Assembly: GCA_958296175.1 (NCBI GenBank)
Contig: OY282448.1
Location: 1,031,899 to 1,095,898, forward strand
DNA from: an uncultured Chloroflexota bacterium
GTDB taxonomy: Bacteria; Chloroflexota; UBA11872
Direction: 5' to 3'
DNA length: 64,000 nt
Shown here: in pieces, positions 16,013 to 24,707 of the stretch
Layout: each line of letters starts with the position of its first letter
Position numbering within the stretch: the first letter of the stretch is position 1
Position numbers and translations under genes: made by a program
Notes under the pieces: generated by a model
What the model saw: the letters and a program-made list of their open reading frames with translations, nothing else
The model's database searches: none
Told to the model about the DNA's origin: nothing

Positions 16013-18379
16013 GTGAGCCTGACCGAAGCCGACACCCGCGCCAAGCTGATCGACCCGGCCCTGCACGCGCGCGGCTGGAGCGAAGACCGCATCCGCCGCG
16101 AAGAAACCGCCGGCGCCGTCTACCTCGACGCCGGCGGCCGACCCCGACGCGCCGCCAGCGGCAAAGTCGACTACACCCTCCGACTCCAGGTCCAGCCCGC
16201 CGCCCAGCTGGTCGCCGTGGCCCTGATCGAGGCCAAGGCCGAACGGCATTCCCCGCATCACGGTCTGGAGCAAGCCAAGCTCTACGCCGACAGCCGCCGG
16301 CTCAACGTCCCCTTCGTCTACGCGGCCAACGGCCACCAGTTCGTCGAGTACGACGCCGCCACAGGGTCGACCAGCAGCCCGCACCCCATGGACATGTTTC
16401 CCACGCCGGCGGAATTGCGGCTGCGCTACCAGGAGTTCAAGGGATTCGCGCTCGACGACCCGGCCGCCGCACCGCTGCTCCAGCCCTACGCCGGCGGCGA
16501 AACCCAGCGGCGCTACTACCAGGACGCCGCCATCCGCGCCGTGCTGGAGCGCATCGCCGCCGGCGAGACGCGCGCCTTGCTCTCCATGGCCACCGGCAGC
16601 GGCAAGACCTTCGTCGCCGTCAACCTGCTCAAGAAAATCGCCGACGCCGGACGGCTGCAGCGCGCGTTGTTCGTCTGCGACCGCGACGAGCTGCGCACGC
16701 AGGCGCTGACCGCGCTGCAGGCCGTGTTTGGCAGCGACGCGGCCGCCGCGTCCACCGACAACCCGCAGAAGAACGCCCGCGTCATCGTCGCCACCTACCA
16801 GACGCTGGGCGTGGCCACCGATTACGGCGACGCCTCCTTCCTCAAGCGCCACTACCCCCCGAACTTCTTCAGCCACGTCGTCATCGACGAAGCCCACCGC
16901 TCCGCCTGGGGCACCTGGTCCGAAGTGCTCACGCGCAACTCCAAGGCAGTCCACGTCGGTCTAACGGCCACGCCCCGCGAGTTCGCATATACCGAGCACT
17001 CCCCCGAAACCCGCCAGGACGACGCAGTCACGGCCGACAACATCGCCTACTTCGGCGAGCCGGCCTACACCTACGACATCGGCCAGGGCATCGACGACGG
17101 CTATCTGGCGCTCATGCAGATTCACAAACGCGACATCTTTCTGGACGGCTATCAGGAAACCGAACAGGTCACCGGCGTCAGCCAGGACGACCTGCACGGC
17201 AAGCTGCTGCGGGACGCACGCACCGGCGCGGCCGTCGACGCGGCCGCCGCGCACGAGCGCTACGACGCCTCCAGCTTCGAGGCGGCCCTCATGCTCCCGG
17301 ACCGCGTCAACGCCATGTGCCGCGACCTGTTCCAGCAGCTGGAACGCAGCGGCGGCCCCGACCAGAAGACCATCGTCTTCTGCGCCCGCGACGAACACGC
17401 CGACCGCGTGGCCGCGCAGATGAACAACCTGCACGCCGCCTGGCGGCGCCAGCGCGGCCAGCCGCCGGCCGCCGACTACGCCTTCAAGTGCACCGCCGCC
17501 GGCGGCAAAGACCATCTGGCCGACCTGCGCGGCAGCGGCGCCCGCCACTTCGTGGCCGCCACCGTGGAGCTGCTCACCACCGGCGTCGACGTGCCGCGCG
17601 TCCAAAACATCGTCTTCTTCAAGTTCGTCAAGTCCCCCATCGCCTTCTACCAGATGGTGGGCCGCGGCACGCGCCTGCACGCGCCCTCCAACAAGCTGAT
17701 GTTCCGCGTCTACGACTACACCAACGCCGCGCGGCTCTTTGGCCAGGACTTCACCGCCAGATTCGCCCCCAAACGCCGCGGCGAGCCGCCCCCTCCCGCC
17801 CCAGACGCCCAGACGCTGGAGGTGCACGGGTTCGACGTTCGCGTGTCCGACGCCGGCATGTTCGTTCTGGCCAGGGACGACGCGGGCGAAACCGTGCCCA
17901 TGACCCTGGAGCAGTACAAGCAGCGCCTGGCCGCGCGTCTGGTGGACGAGCAGCCCGCGCTAGACGACTTCCGGGACGTCTGGGTCGACCCCTCCCACCG
18001 CGCCGCGCTGCTGCAGCGGCTGCCGGACGAGGGCCGCGCGCCGCTGCTCGTCCAGCATCTGAGCGGCATGACGGACTGCGACCTCTACGACGTGCTGGCC
18101 GACCTGGCCTACGGCCAGGCCCCCAAAACCAGAGCCGCCCGCCAGCAGGCCTTCGCCTACAAGAACCGCGCCTGGCTGAACCGCCTCGACCCAGCCGCCG
18201 CCGCCGCAATCCAGGCCATCGCCGCCCAATTCGCCAAAGGCGGCACCGACACCCTCGAAAACCCGCACGTCTTCGGCACCCCCGACGTCATCCGCGCCGG
18301 CGGCCTGCCCGCGCTCCAGGCCTACGGCAACCCGCACGCCGCGCTGTCCGAGACCAAGCAGCGGATATTCGCGGCGTGA
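16013..18379 (+). CDS. hsdR: Type I restriction enzyme endonuclease/translocase subunit HsdR
   Basis: HsdR is the ATP-driven DNA translocase and nuclease of a type I restriction-modification complex. The 788-aa product starts with GTG. The N-terminal nuclease domain has a PD-(D/E)xK-like set (D53, then E73 and K75 in LIEAKAE). The SF2 motor has Walker A MATGSGKTF (193-200), VIDEAHRSAWG (DEAH 292-295), VGLTATPREF, and the helicase C motifs TTGVDVPR and YQMVGRGTRL. The C-terminal region is EcoEI-HsdR type. The last 20 or so codons have an imperfect copy at about 18787-18853. It follows the creatininase pair by 34 bp but belongs to the island that continues to hsdM. Confidence 0.94.
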   Translation: MSLTEADTRAKLIDPALHARGWSEDRIRREETAGAVYLDAGGRPRRAASGKVDYTLRLQVQPAAQLVAVALIEAKAERHSPHHGLEQAKLYADSRRLNVPFVYAANGHQFVEYDAATGSTSSPHPMDMFPTPAELRLRYQEFKGFALDDPAAAPLLQPYAGGETQRRYYQDAAIRAVLERIAAGETRALLSMATGSGKTFVAVNLLKKIADAGRLQRALFVCDRDELRTQALTALQAVFGSDAAAASTDNPQKNARVIVATYQTLGVATDYGDASFLKRHYPPNFFSHVVIDEAHRSAWGTWSEVLTRNSKAVHVGLTATPREFAYTEHSPETRQDDAVTADNIAYFGEPAYTYDIGQGIDDGYLALMQIHKRDIFLDGYQETEQVTGVSQDDLHGKLLRDARTGAAVDAAAAHERYDASSFEAALMLPDRVNAMCRDLFQQLERSGGPDQKTIVFCARDEHADRVAAQMNNLHAAWRRQRGQPPAADYAFKCTAAGGKDHLADLRGSGARHFVAATVELLTTGVDVPRVQNIVFFKFVKSPIAFYQMVGRGTRLHAPSNKLMFRVYDYTNAARLFGQDFTARFAPKRRGEPPPPAPDAQTLEVHGFDVRVSDAGMFVLARDDAGETVPMTLEQYKQRLAARLVDEQPALDDFRDVWVDPSHRAALLQRLPDEGRAPLLVQHLSGMTDCDLYDVLADLAYGQAPKTRAARQQAFAYKNRAWLNRLDPAAAAAIQAIAAQFAKGGTDTLENPHVFGTPDVIRAGGLPALQAYGNPHAALSETKQRIFAA

Positions 18380-18428
18380 GCGCGCGCCCCGCAGGTCTGT
18401 CGCCGCGGACTACTATGGACGACGAGAA

Positions 18429-18740
18429 ATGACGACGCCCATGCACGACCCGCCGCATCCTGGCGGCCTTGTGAAACGCGAATGCCTCGAACCCCTCGGC
18501 CTGTCCGTGGCGCAGGCGGCCAAAGGGCTGGGGGTCACTCGGCATGCGCTGTCCCAACTCGTGAACGAACGGACCGGCGTGTCGGCCGAGATCGCCGTCC
18601 GTTTGTCCAAGGCCTTTGGCGCCGCGCCCGAGACCTGGCTGGGGATGCAGACGGCCTACGACCTCTGGCAAGCCCGCGAGCGCACTGGGCAACTCCAGGT
18701 CGAGAGATTCGCAACGGCGCTATCCGCGGGTGATCGGTGA
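18429..18740 (+). CDS. higA: HigA-like helix-turn-helix protein (orphan antitoxin or regulator)
   Basis: The 103-aa product (ATG 18429; ATG 18441, MHDPPHPGG, also possible) matches HigA/VapI antitoxins. It has the HPGG opening, LSVAQAAKGLGVTRHALSQL helix-turn-helix, GVSAEIAVRLSKAFGAAPETWL and the final MQTAYDLWQ. HigA normally neutralises and represses with a HigB toxin, but no HigB-like gene is adjacent on either side. Its place inside the restriction locus, flanked by two copies of the hsdR 3' end, suggests insertion. It may regulate hsdS-hsdM in the manner of a controller protein; that is inference. Confidence 0.88.
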   Translation: MTTPMHDPPHPGGLVKRECLEPLGLSVAQAAKGLGVTRHALSQLVNERTGVSAEIAVRLSKAFGAAPETWLGMQTAYDLWQARERTGQLQVERFATALSAGDR

Positions 18741-18764
18741 GCGGCCAAATGCTTACCCATGCAG

Positions 18765-18778
18765 CAACGCATGCGTTG
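18765..18778. promoter_or_regulatory. Perfect 14-bp palindrome, possible operator
   Basis: CAACGCATGCGTTG is perfectly symmetric and lies between the higA stop and hsdS. It could be a binding site for the HigA-like protein acting on the downstream hsdS-hsdM genes. No experimental analogue is known to me for this exact site. Confidence 0.35.
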
Positions 18779-18786
18779 TTGTTGCC

Positions 18787-18853
18787 GCTCCTGGCCTACG
18801 GCAACCCTCGCACGGCGTTGTCTGAAACCAAGCAGCGGACATCTTCAGCGTGA
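18787..18853 (+). pseudogene. Second copy of the hsdR 3' end (remnant)
   Basis: This 67-bp stretch repeats the end of hsdR (18313-18379) with about 80% identity, including CTACGGCAACC, ACCAAGCAGCGGA and the closing GTGA. In frame it reads LAYGNPRTALSETKQRTSSA-stop against the true end AYGNPHAALSETKQRIFAA-stop. Its TGA overlaps the GTG start of hsdS. This implies that hsdR originally ran directly into hsdS and that the higA segment was inserted or duplicated between. Confidence 0.8.
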
Positions 18854-19458
18854 CGGGAGCAAGTCCTTGCTTCCCTTCCGAGTGGGAACGGGTAAAGCTG
18901 AAGGACGTATGTACGATTGTTTTGGGTTCTACACCGAAAACAAGCGTGCCGGAGTACTGGGATGGAGATATCGCCTGGATCACTCCAGCTTACTTGGGAA
19001 CTCTTAATTCCAGACACATTGATTCATCAGATAGATTTATCACGAACATGGGATACGATAGTTGTTCGACAACGATGGTTCCAAAAGGCTCAGTTGTAAT
19101 GTCAACGAGGGCGCCCATTGGCCATTTGGGTATTGCATCTATCGACCTTTGCACCAACCAAGGCTGCAAGTCATTCGTCCCAGGCTCATGCATTGATACT
19201 GAGTTTCTTTACTTTTACCTGCTGCACCGCAAGCCAGACCTTCAGGCTCTAGGCTCAGGATCGACTTTTAAGGAGTTGTCAAAGACAAAGCTGAGCGAAT
19301 ATGAGATTCCACTTCCACCGATTAGAGTTCAGAAACACCTCGTAGGCTCAATCAACAATCAAATGGGTTGTCTTGATAGAGCGAGGCGCACAGCGGAGAG
19401 TGTGCTTGAAGATTTAAGTGCATTAAAAAATGCGCTTCTCAGCGAGATTTTGCCCTAA
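18850..19458 (+). CDS. hsdS: Type I restriction specificity subunit HsdS, N-terminal half (ends at in-frame TAA)
   Basis: HsdS recognises the DNA target of the complex. This 202-aa frame has the first target-recognition domain (SEWERVKLKDVCTIVLGSTP; ITPAYLGTLNSRHID; STRAPIGHLGI; LPPIRVQKHLV) and the start of the conserved coiled-coil spacer (ARRTAESVLEDLSALKNALL). It stops at TAA 19456-19458. The same reading frame continues beyond the stop into the second half, so a single substitution would restore an HsdS of about 400 aa. Base composition is far more AT-rich than the surroundings, indicating recent transfer of the specificity domain. The GTG start overlaps the hsdR-end remnant. Confidence 0.88.
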   Translation: MTGASPCFPSEWERVKLKDVCTIVLGSTPKTSVPEYWDGDIAWITPAYLGTLNSRHIDSSDRFITNMGYDSCSTTMVPKGSVVMSTRAPIGHLGIASIDLCTNQGCKSFVPGSCIDTEFLYFYLLHRKPDLQALGSGSTFKELSKTKLSEYEIPLPPIRVQKHLVGSINNQMGCLDRARRTAESVLEDLSALKNALLSEILP

Positions 19459-19475
19459 GGGCAAAATCTCGCTGA
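19439..19475. repeat. Perfect 37-bp palindrome enclosing the hsdS stop codon
   Basis: TCAGCGAGATTTTGCCC and GGGCAAAATCTCGCTGA are exact reverse complements of 17 nt on either side of TAA. The T and last A also pair, so only one central base is unpaired. It sits exactly at the junction between the two HsdS halves. As RNA it forms a strong hairpin with the stop codon at the tip. It could be a recombination or inversion site, a terminator, or the scar of an insertion. Confidence 0.92.
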
Positions 19476-19503
19476 AGGATGGAAATGGGTTCAGTTAAGT
19501 GAG

Positions 19504-20073
19504 GTGTGCGACATCATACGTGGCGTCACGTTCAAAAGAGATCAGGCAAGCAGGTCACCCATGCCTAACCACCTACCCGTACTGCGAAACGGAAATATCT
19601 CCGATGAGCTTCTAACAGAAGATGATCTGGTATGGATTCCACAACATCTTGTATCGCAGGATAAGATGCTAAGAGTCGGTGATATTGCGATGTGCATATC
19701 GGGCATTGCAGGTAGATCCGCGAGAGTTGCATATGACTGGAGCGGAACATTGGGTGCATTTTGTGCGATCATTCGGCCTGAGTCGATGTATCTCAGCCGT
19801 TTGTTAGCCTACTGGTTTCGCAGCCAGAAATTTCTGGAGTGGAGAGATAGTCATGCGCGAGGAGCGACCATACAGAATCTCAGGACAAGTGAACTCAAAA
19901 TGCTAGGTGTCCCACTGCCTCCTATCCATGAGCAACAGCGCATCGTTGCGACCCTCGATGCACAAATGAACGCCGTCAATTTGGCGAAGCAAGCGGCCGA
20001 AGCGGCGTTGGCGGACGTTCACGCGCTACACTCCGCCCTGCTGCGCGACGCATTCTCCGGGGCGCTCCGATGA
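19504..20073 (+). CDS. hsdS: Type I restriction specificity subunit HsdS, C-terminal half
   Basis: The frame is open from 19459 (GQNLAEGWKWVQLSEV), in phase with the first half; the first usable start is GTG 19504. It holds the second target-recognition domain (VCDIIRGVTFKRDQASR, PVLRNGNIS, LPPIHEQQRIVATLD) and the second conserved helix (AAEAALADVHALHSALLRDA). There is no obvious ribosome-binding site before 19504, so separate translation is uncertain. It could be expressed as a half-subunit that dimerises, by readthrough, or not at all. The 3' end overlaps hsdM by 4 bp (ATGA). Composition returns to GC-rich towards the 3' end. Confidence 0.85.
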   Translation: MCDIIRGVTFKRDQASRSPMPNHLPVLRNGNISDELLTEDDLVWIPQHLVSQDKMLRVGDIAMCISGIAGRSARVAYDWSGTLGAFCAIIRPESMYLSRLLAYWFRSQKFLEWRDSHARGATIQNLRTSELKMLGVPLPPIHEQQRIVATLDAQMNAVNLAKQAAEAALADVHALHSALLRDAFSGALR

Positions 20074-21569
20074 CGACATTGGCCTCGCGGTCCTCAATTG
20101 ATACTGCCGTCAAGAGCGTCTGCGACATTCTGCGGCGCTCCAACTGCGCCTCGGCTTTGCAATACATCCCCGAGCTGACCTGGATTCTGTTCCTGCGCAT
20201 CCTGGACGAACGCGAGACGCTGCAGGAGCTGGAGGCCGAGGTCCTGGGCGTGCCGTTCACGCCGTCGCTGGCGGCGCCCTACCGCTGGCAGGACTGGGCC
20301 GCGCCCGACGGCGCAAAACGCCGGGCGCTGCACGAGGGCTACGCCGGCGGGGTCTTCCAGTTCGTCGACCACGAGCTGCTGCCCCATCTCCACGACCTGG
20401 GAAACCGAGCAACCGCCGCGCCGCGGCAGGTGGTCATCAGCCAGATCATGCGCGCGGTGGACGAGGTGCGCGTGGATACCGAGCGCAACTTCCTGGACGT
20501 GCTGGACCGCGTGCACGACATCCGTCTTGCCGGCACGGACCCCACGCACGTCTTCCTGCTGTCGCAGGCCTACGAGGGCCTGCTGCTGCGCATGGGCGAA
20601 AAGAACAACGACGGGGGCCAGTTCTTCACCCCGCGGGAAGTCATCCGCGCCATGGTGCGGGCCATCGACCCCCGCATTGGCGAGACGGTCTACGACCCGG
20701 CCTGCGGCACCGGCGGCTTTCTGGTGCAGGCTTACGAACACATGAAAGCGCAGCTGGGCGGCGCGGCCACGGGCGGCCAGCTGCAACAGCTGGCCGAAGC
20801 CACCGTCTACGGACGCGAAAAGGAAACCCTGATCTACCCGATCACGCTGGCCAATCTGGCGCTGCACGGCGTGGACCAGCCCAACGTCTGGCACGGCAAC
20901 ACGCTGACCCGGAACGAGACTTTTGGCGGCCTGTTTCGCGGCGCGCCCGAACTCTTCGACGTGATCCTGATGAATCCGCCCTTTGGCGGCAGGGAGGGTG
21001 AGGACGCCAAGACGCGCTTCGCCTACAAGACCTCGTCCACGCAAGTGCTGTTCCTGCAAGAAGTCATCGAAAGCCTCACGGACGGCGGCCGCGCGGGCAT
21101 CGTGGTGGACGAGGGGCTGCTCTTCCGCACCAGCGAGCGCGCCTTCGTGCAGACCAAGCGCAAGCTGCTGGACGAGTGCGACCTGTGGTGCATCGTCAGC
21201 CTGCCCGCGGGCGTCTTCACCCAGGCCGGCGCCGGCGTCAAAACCAACCTGATGTTCTTCACCAAAGGCAAACCCACCGAACAGGTCTGGTATTACGACC
21301 TGTCCGACGTCAAGGTCACCAAGCGCCGGCCGCTGACGCTCGACCGCTTCGACGAGTTTTTCGAGCTGCTGCCCGCGCGCGCGGACGGCCAGCGCAGCTG
21401 GATGGTTCCCCGCGGCGAAATCGAAGCGCGCGCCTACGACCTGAAGGCGGTGAACCCCAACCGCGTAGTCGAGGTGGACACCCGCACCCCGCGCGAGCTC
21501 ATCGCGTCCATCGAAGCCAAGAACCGCGAAATCGACGCCGCCCTAGCCAACCTGAAGCAGCTCCTCTAA
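20070..21569 (+). CDS. hsdM: Type I restriction-modification adenine methyltransferase HsdM
   Basis: HsdM methylates adenine in the target and forms the M2S core with HsdS. The 499-aa product has the N-terminal helical domain (LRRSNCASALQYIPELTWIL), GGQFFTPREVIRAMV, the S-adenosylmethionine motif DPACGTGGF (209-217) and the catalytic NPPFGG (302-307). The C-terminus has a helix that packs on HsdS (ELIASIEAKNREIDAALANL). All catalytic features are intact, so methylation is possible if HsdS is functional. Translation is coupled to the second hsdS half. Confidence 0.95.
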   Translation: MTTLASRSSIDTAVKSVCDILRRSNCASALQYIPELTWILFLRILDERETLQELEAEVLGVPFTPSLAAPYRWQDWAAPDGAKRRALHEGYAGGVFQFVDHELLPHLHDLGNRATAAPRQVVISQIMRAVDEVRVDTERNFLDVLDRVHDIRLAGTDPTHVFLLSQAYEGLLLRMGEKNNDGGQFFTPREVIRAMVRAIDPRIGETVYDPACGTGGFLVQAYEHMKAQLGGAATGGQLQQLAEATVYGREKETLIYPITLANLALHGVDQPNVWHGNTLTRNETFGGLFRGAPELFDVILMNPPFGGREGEDAKTRFAYKTSSTQVLFLQEVIESLTDGGRAGIVVDEGLLFRTSERAFVQTKRKLLDECDLWCIVSLPAGVFTQAGAGVKTNLMFFTKGKPTEQVWYYDLSDVKVTKRRPLTLDRFDEFFELLPARADGQRSWMVPRGEIEARAYDLKAVNPNRVVEVDTRTPRELIASIEAKNREIDAALANLKQLL

Positions 21570-21660
21570 AACCCCCGCCGCCGCCCCCGTCCCGCCCCCG
21601 CCCCGCCCCCGCCGCCGCAGCCGCCACCGCGCGCCTCCCCCCTCTTCCTCTCTTTTCTCC

Positions 21661-21849
21661 CCCCTCTCCCATCCTGGGAGAGGGTAGGGGTGAGGGTCCG
21701 CCGCGCCCGAACCGGACTCTCGTCAGACGCGGCCGTCGACGATGACACTCTTTGTTCTTCCCCCCTCTCCCATCCTGGGAGAGGGTAGGGGTGAGGGTCC
21801 GCCGCGCCTGAACCGGCCCTCGTCAGACGCGGCCGTCGATGACGATGTC
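21661..21849. repeat. 101-bp tandem duplication with hairpins and a copy of a gene 3' end
   Basis: Copy 1 (21661-21746) and copy 2 (21762-21849) are offset by 101 bp. Each has a CTCTCCCATCCTGGGAGAG hairpin, GGGTGAGGGTCCGCCGCG, then CGTCAGACGCGGCCGTCGA. In copy 2 that last part is the real 3' end of the ThDP gene (…DGRV-stop). In copy 1 it is a displaced duplicate. The block separates convergent hsdM and the ThDP gene, where a hairpin terminator would be expected. Confidence 0.88.
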
Positions 21850-23496
21850 CAGCAGCGCGGGGCCGTTGCTGGCTAGGGCGGTGGTTAGGGCTGGGGCGAT
21901 GTGGGCGGGGTCGTCGATGCGTTGGGCGGGGACGCCCATGGCGCGGGCGATGGCGGCCAGGTCGAAGGGTTGGGGGATGTCCATGCCGAGGTATTGGCTG
22001 GGCAGGTCGGGGTTGCCCAGCGTTTCGGCGAACCAGCGGCGCAGGTTGAGCTTCAGGACGCGGTAGCCGGCGTTGTTGCAGATGCAGTAGACGACGGGAA
22101 TGCGATAAGCGGCGGCGGTCCAGAGCGCCTGGGCGGTGAGCATGGCGCTGCCGTCGCCGACCACGCCCACCACGCGGCGGTCGGGCGCGGCCAGGGCCAC
22201 GCCGAGCGCGCCGCCCATGCCCCAGCCAATGGCGCCGCCCGCGCGTTCGGCATGCACGCGGCGGCGCTGGTCGAAGGTGACCGCGGCGTGCAGATCGGGG
22301 CGGCAGGAGATGCTGTCGTCCACCACCAGCGCGTCGGGCGGCAGCGCCTCGGCCAGCGCGGCCATCATGGCGGCCGCGGGCATGGACGTGTTCGCGCCGT
22401 CCTGGGACGCAGGCGGAGCCGCCGCGGCGGGGGTGGAGGGTTTCGCGTCTGCCAGGCGTTGGGCGCGCTGCCGGGCTGCGGCGGTCTGGGCCGGCGAGCG
22501 CAGCTCGCGCAGCGCAGCGCGCAGCGCCTCGGCCCCCAGCGCCAGGTCGGACCAGACGCCCACGTCGGTGGGCTGCGTCTGGCCGATCGCGCTGTGGTCG
22601 ATGTCGAGATGGATCAAGCGTGCGCCGTCGGGCAGCGCGCCGCTGGCGGGGGCGAAGAAGTCGTGGAACACACGCGCGCCAACCGCCAGCACGATGTCGG
22701 CCTGGGCGAAGGCGTCGCGGTAGAACCCCACGTAGGGCGGCAGGGGGCGCATCCACTGCGGGTGCGTGGTTGGGAATAGCATGGCGGGATAGGACGCGCC
22801 GAAGACCTCGGCGCCCAGCGTCTCGGCCAGGCGCACGACCTGCGCCACGGCGTCGTATTGCGCAACGCGGTCGCCCACCAGCAGGGCCGGCCGTTGGGCC
22901 TGCGCCAGCAACGCGGCGGCGGCCTGGCAGGCGCGGGGGTCGGGAGCGATGGCGGCGCTCAGGTCGCCGGACGGCGACACGGGGGCGTCGGTCGGTTCGT
23001 CCAGCGCGTCCTGCGCGAACGAGACGAAGGTTGGGCCGGTGGGCGGGGTCTTGGCCTCGCGGAAGGCGCGGCGCAGCACGGACGGAATCTGCGCGGCGCG
23101 GGTGACTTCGGCGCCCCACTTGGTGAACGGGCGGGTCAGGTCGACCAGGTCGGTGCGCCCCTCGGCCGCCTTGGCGGTGGAGCTGTTGGCGGCGGAGAGC
23201 ACCAGCGGCGTGCCGCCCGCGTAGGCGTTGACCAGGAGGCTGAGGCCGTTGGCGAGGCCGGTCTCGATATGCAGGTTCACGAAGGCCGGTTCGCCGCGTT
23301 CGCGCGCGTAGCCGTCGGCCATGCCCATGGCCGCGCCTTCCTGGGCGGCCAGGACGTAGGTGAGCGTGGGGTGGCCGTCGAGCGCGTGCATGATGGCGCC
23401 CTCGGTGGTGCCCGGATTGCCGAAGACGTAGCGCACGCCCTCGGCGTCCAGCGCCTGCAGCAGCGCGTCGCGTCCTGGCCGCATGGCCATGCTCAT
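21823..23496 (-). CDS. Thiamine-diphosphate-dependent decarboxylase, benzoylformate-decarboxylase-like
   Basis: This 557-aa enzyme of the pyruvate oxidase/decarboxylase group has three domains. The N-terminal pyrimidine-binding domain has YVFGNPGTTEGAIMHAL, the catalytic Glu in LAAQEGAAMGMADGYA, and NLHIETGLANG with a His like the active-site His70 of benzoylformate decarboxylase. The C-terminal pyrophosphate domain has VVGVVGDGSAMLTAQALWTA and CNNAGYRVLK (GDG...NN). The pattern is closer to MdlC than to acetolactate synthase. Start ATG 23496 overlaps the propeller gene stop (ATGA); ATG 23490 has a better-spaced GGGAGG. It is the third gene of a tightly coupled operon. The substrate is unknown; a 2-oxo acid is likely. 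Confidence 0.87.
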   Translation of the reverse strand: MSMAMRPGRDALLQALDAEGVRYVFGNPGTTEGAIMHALDGHPTLTYVLAAQEGAAMGMADGYARERGEPAFVNLHIETGLANGLSLLVNAYAGGTPLVLSAANSSTAKAAEGRTDLVDLTRPFTKWGAEVTRAAQIPSVLRRAFREAKTPPTGPTFVSFAQDALDEPTDAPVSPSGDLSAAIAPDPRACQAAAALLAQAQRPALLVGDRVAQYDAVAQVVRLAETLGAEVFGASYPAMLFPTTHPQWMRPLPPYVGFYRDAFAQADIVLAVGARVFHDFFAPASGALPDGARLIHLDIDHSAIGQTQPTDVGVWSDLALGAEALRAALRELRSPAQTAAARQRAQRLADAKPSTPAAAAPPASQDGANTSMPAAAMMAALAEALPPDALVVDDSISCRPDLHAAVTFDQRRRVHAERAGGAIGWGMGGALGVALAAPDRRVVGVVGDGSAMLTAQALWTAAAYRIPVVYCICNNAGYRVLKLNLRRWFAETLGNPDLPSQYLGMDIPQPFDLAAIARAMGVPAQRIDDPAHIAPALTTALASNGPALLDIVIDGRV

Positions 23497-24707
23497 CCCT
23501 CCCCGGCCCAGGCGCGCAGCGCCGGTTCGACGTGGGCCGTGTACATCTGCCGGCTGCCTTCGTGCACCGAGTCGAAGCACACCTGCGCGCCGTCGCGGCT
23601 CCAGCGCGGGTGCAGGTCGCAGCGCACGGGGCCGCGGTAGCGCGCGGGGGCGTGGAAGCGCCCCAGTTCGAGCGCCCGCTCGGTCTGTTCGTCGTAGACC
23701 AGCAGCGTACGCAACCCGGCGGCGTCCGGCGCGGTGTCCATCAGGACGAAGCGTCCGCCAGGGCGGTAGGAACAATGGCCGTCGGCGGGCAGCGCGCCGC
23801 CGCCGACGGGCCGCGCCCGGGTCGAGGCCAGGTCCAGCAGCCAGAAGCGCAGCGGCCCAGGCGCGTCGAGCGGGTCGTCGGGCGCGTCGGCGGGGCTGCC
23901 GGAGAACAGAATCTCCCCAGGCGAGCGCCAGCACATGTGCGAAACGCGCGCGGGCCAGATTTCATGCAGCGCGCCGTCGGCCAGCCGCAGCCGCATGAAG
24001 CGCGTGCGAAAGCGCCGCGCCCCGGCGGGCCGCCAGCGGTGCACGAACATGACCTGCGTGTCGTCGGGGCTGTATATCAGGTGGTTGACCCAGTTCAGCG
24101 CGCCGTCCATGGAGGCGTCGGGCCGCACGCCGGCGATGGCGTGCAGCGACACGGCCAGCTCCGCCGCGCCGCTGGCGAGGTCGATGACGTAGATGCCGTC
24201 CTCGTCGGGGTGATCCACGCCCGCCCAGGGGTCGGCCACGCCTGGATAGCCAACCTCCGGGCGCACGCGCAGCCGCGCGAAGTTGAGGCTCAGGGCGGTG
24301 CGCTGGTCATGGCTGACGGCGGCGATGGGGCGGTCCAGGACGCGGGACGCGCCCGTGTCCACGTCCATGACGCGGGCGGCGAAACGGCCAGCGTCCACGT
24401 CGTTGAAGGCAATCGTGCGCGGTCCGTGCAGCGGCAGCCAGTGCAGCAGGGCGCCTTGCTGCCACGACCAGGCATGGGTCTGGGCCACGGGATGGAACCG
24501 GCAGCGGTCGTGCAGGTCGATGACGCCGATGACGGCCGGGTCCGCGGCCGTGGGAATCGCGGCGTCCAGCTCCACCCGCTGGGCCAGCAGCCAACGGCCG
24601 CTGGCGTCCCAGGCGGGCATGTCGTAATAACCAAAGAAGTGCCCCGAGTGGCCGGCGGTGACGCGGCGCACTTCCACGCCGGAGGCCGCCGACACCGCAG
24701 GATTCAT
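23493..24707 (-). CDS. Beta-propeller (WD40/TolB-like) protein of unknown function
   Basis: A 404-aa protein from ATG 24707 (MNPAVSAASGVEVRRVT). Repeated blades are visible: GYYDMPAWDASGRWLLAQRV, SHDQRTALSLNF, LIYSPDDTQVMFVHRW, MCWRSPGEILFSGSPAD, and DLHPRWSRDGAQVCFDSVHE near the C-terminus. Such proteins resemble oligogalacturonate-lyase-like and TolB-like propellers. There is no signal peptide, so it is probably cytoplasmic. It is the middle gene of an operon: its start overlaps the DUF3179 gene stop and its stop overlaps the ThDP gene start, each by 4 bp. A role in binding or processing a substrate for the decarboxylase is inference. Confidence 0.75.
   Translation of the reverse strand: MNPAVSAASGVEVRRVTAGHSGHFFGYYDMPAWDASGRWLLAQRVELDAAIPTAADPAVIGVIDLHDRCRFHPVAQTHAWSWQQGALLHWLPLHGPRTIAFNDVDAGRFAARVMDVDTGASRVLDRPIAAVSHDQRTALSLNFARLRVRPEVGYPGVADPWAGVDHPDEDGIYVIDLASGAAELAVSLHAIAGVRPDASMDGALNWVNHLIYSPDDTQVMFVHRWRPAGARRFRTRFMRLRLADGALHEIWPARVSHMCWRSPGEILFSGSPADAPDDPLDAPGPLRFWLLDLASTRARPVGGGALPADGHCSYRPGGRFVLMDTAPDAAGLRTLLVYDEQTERALELGRFHAPARYRGPVRCDLHPRWSRDGAQVCFDSVHEGSRQMYTAHVEPALRAWAGEG

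Noticed and set aside
18850..19458. A separate short HsdS as a normal complete gene
   Set aside because: The frame continues without shift into a second recognition domain after one stop, so the two are halves of one gene.
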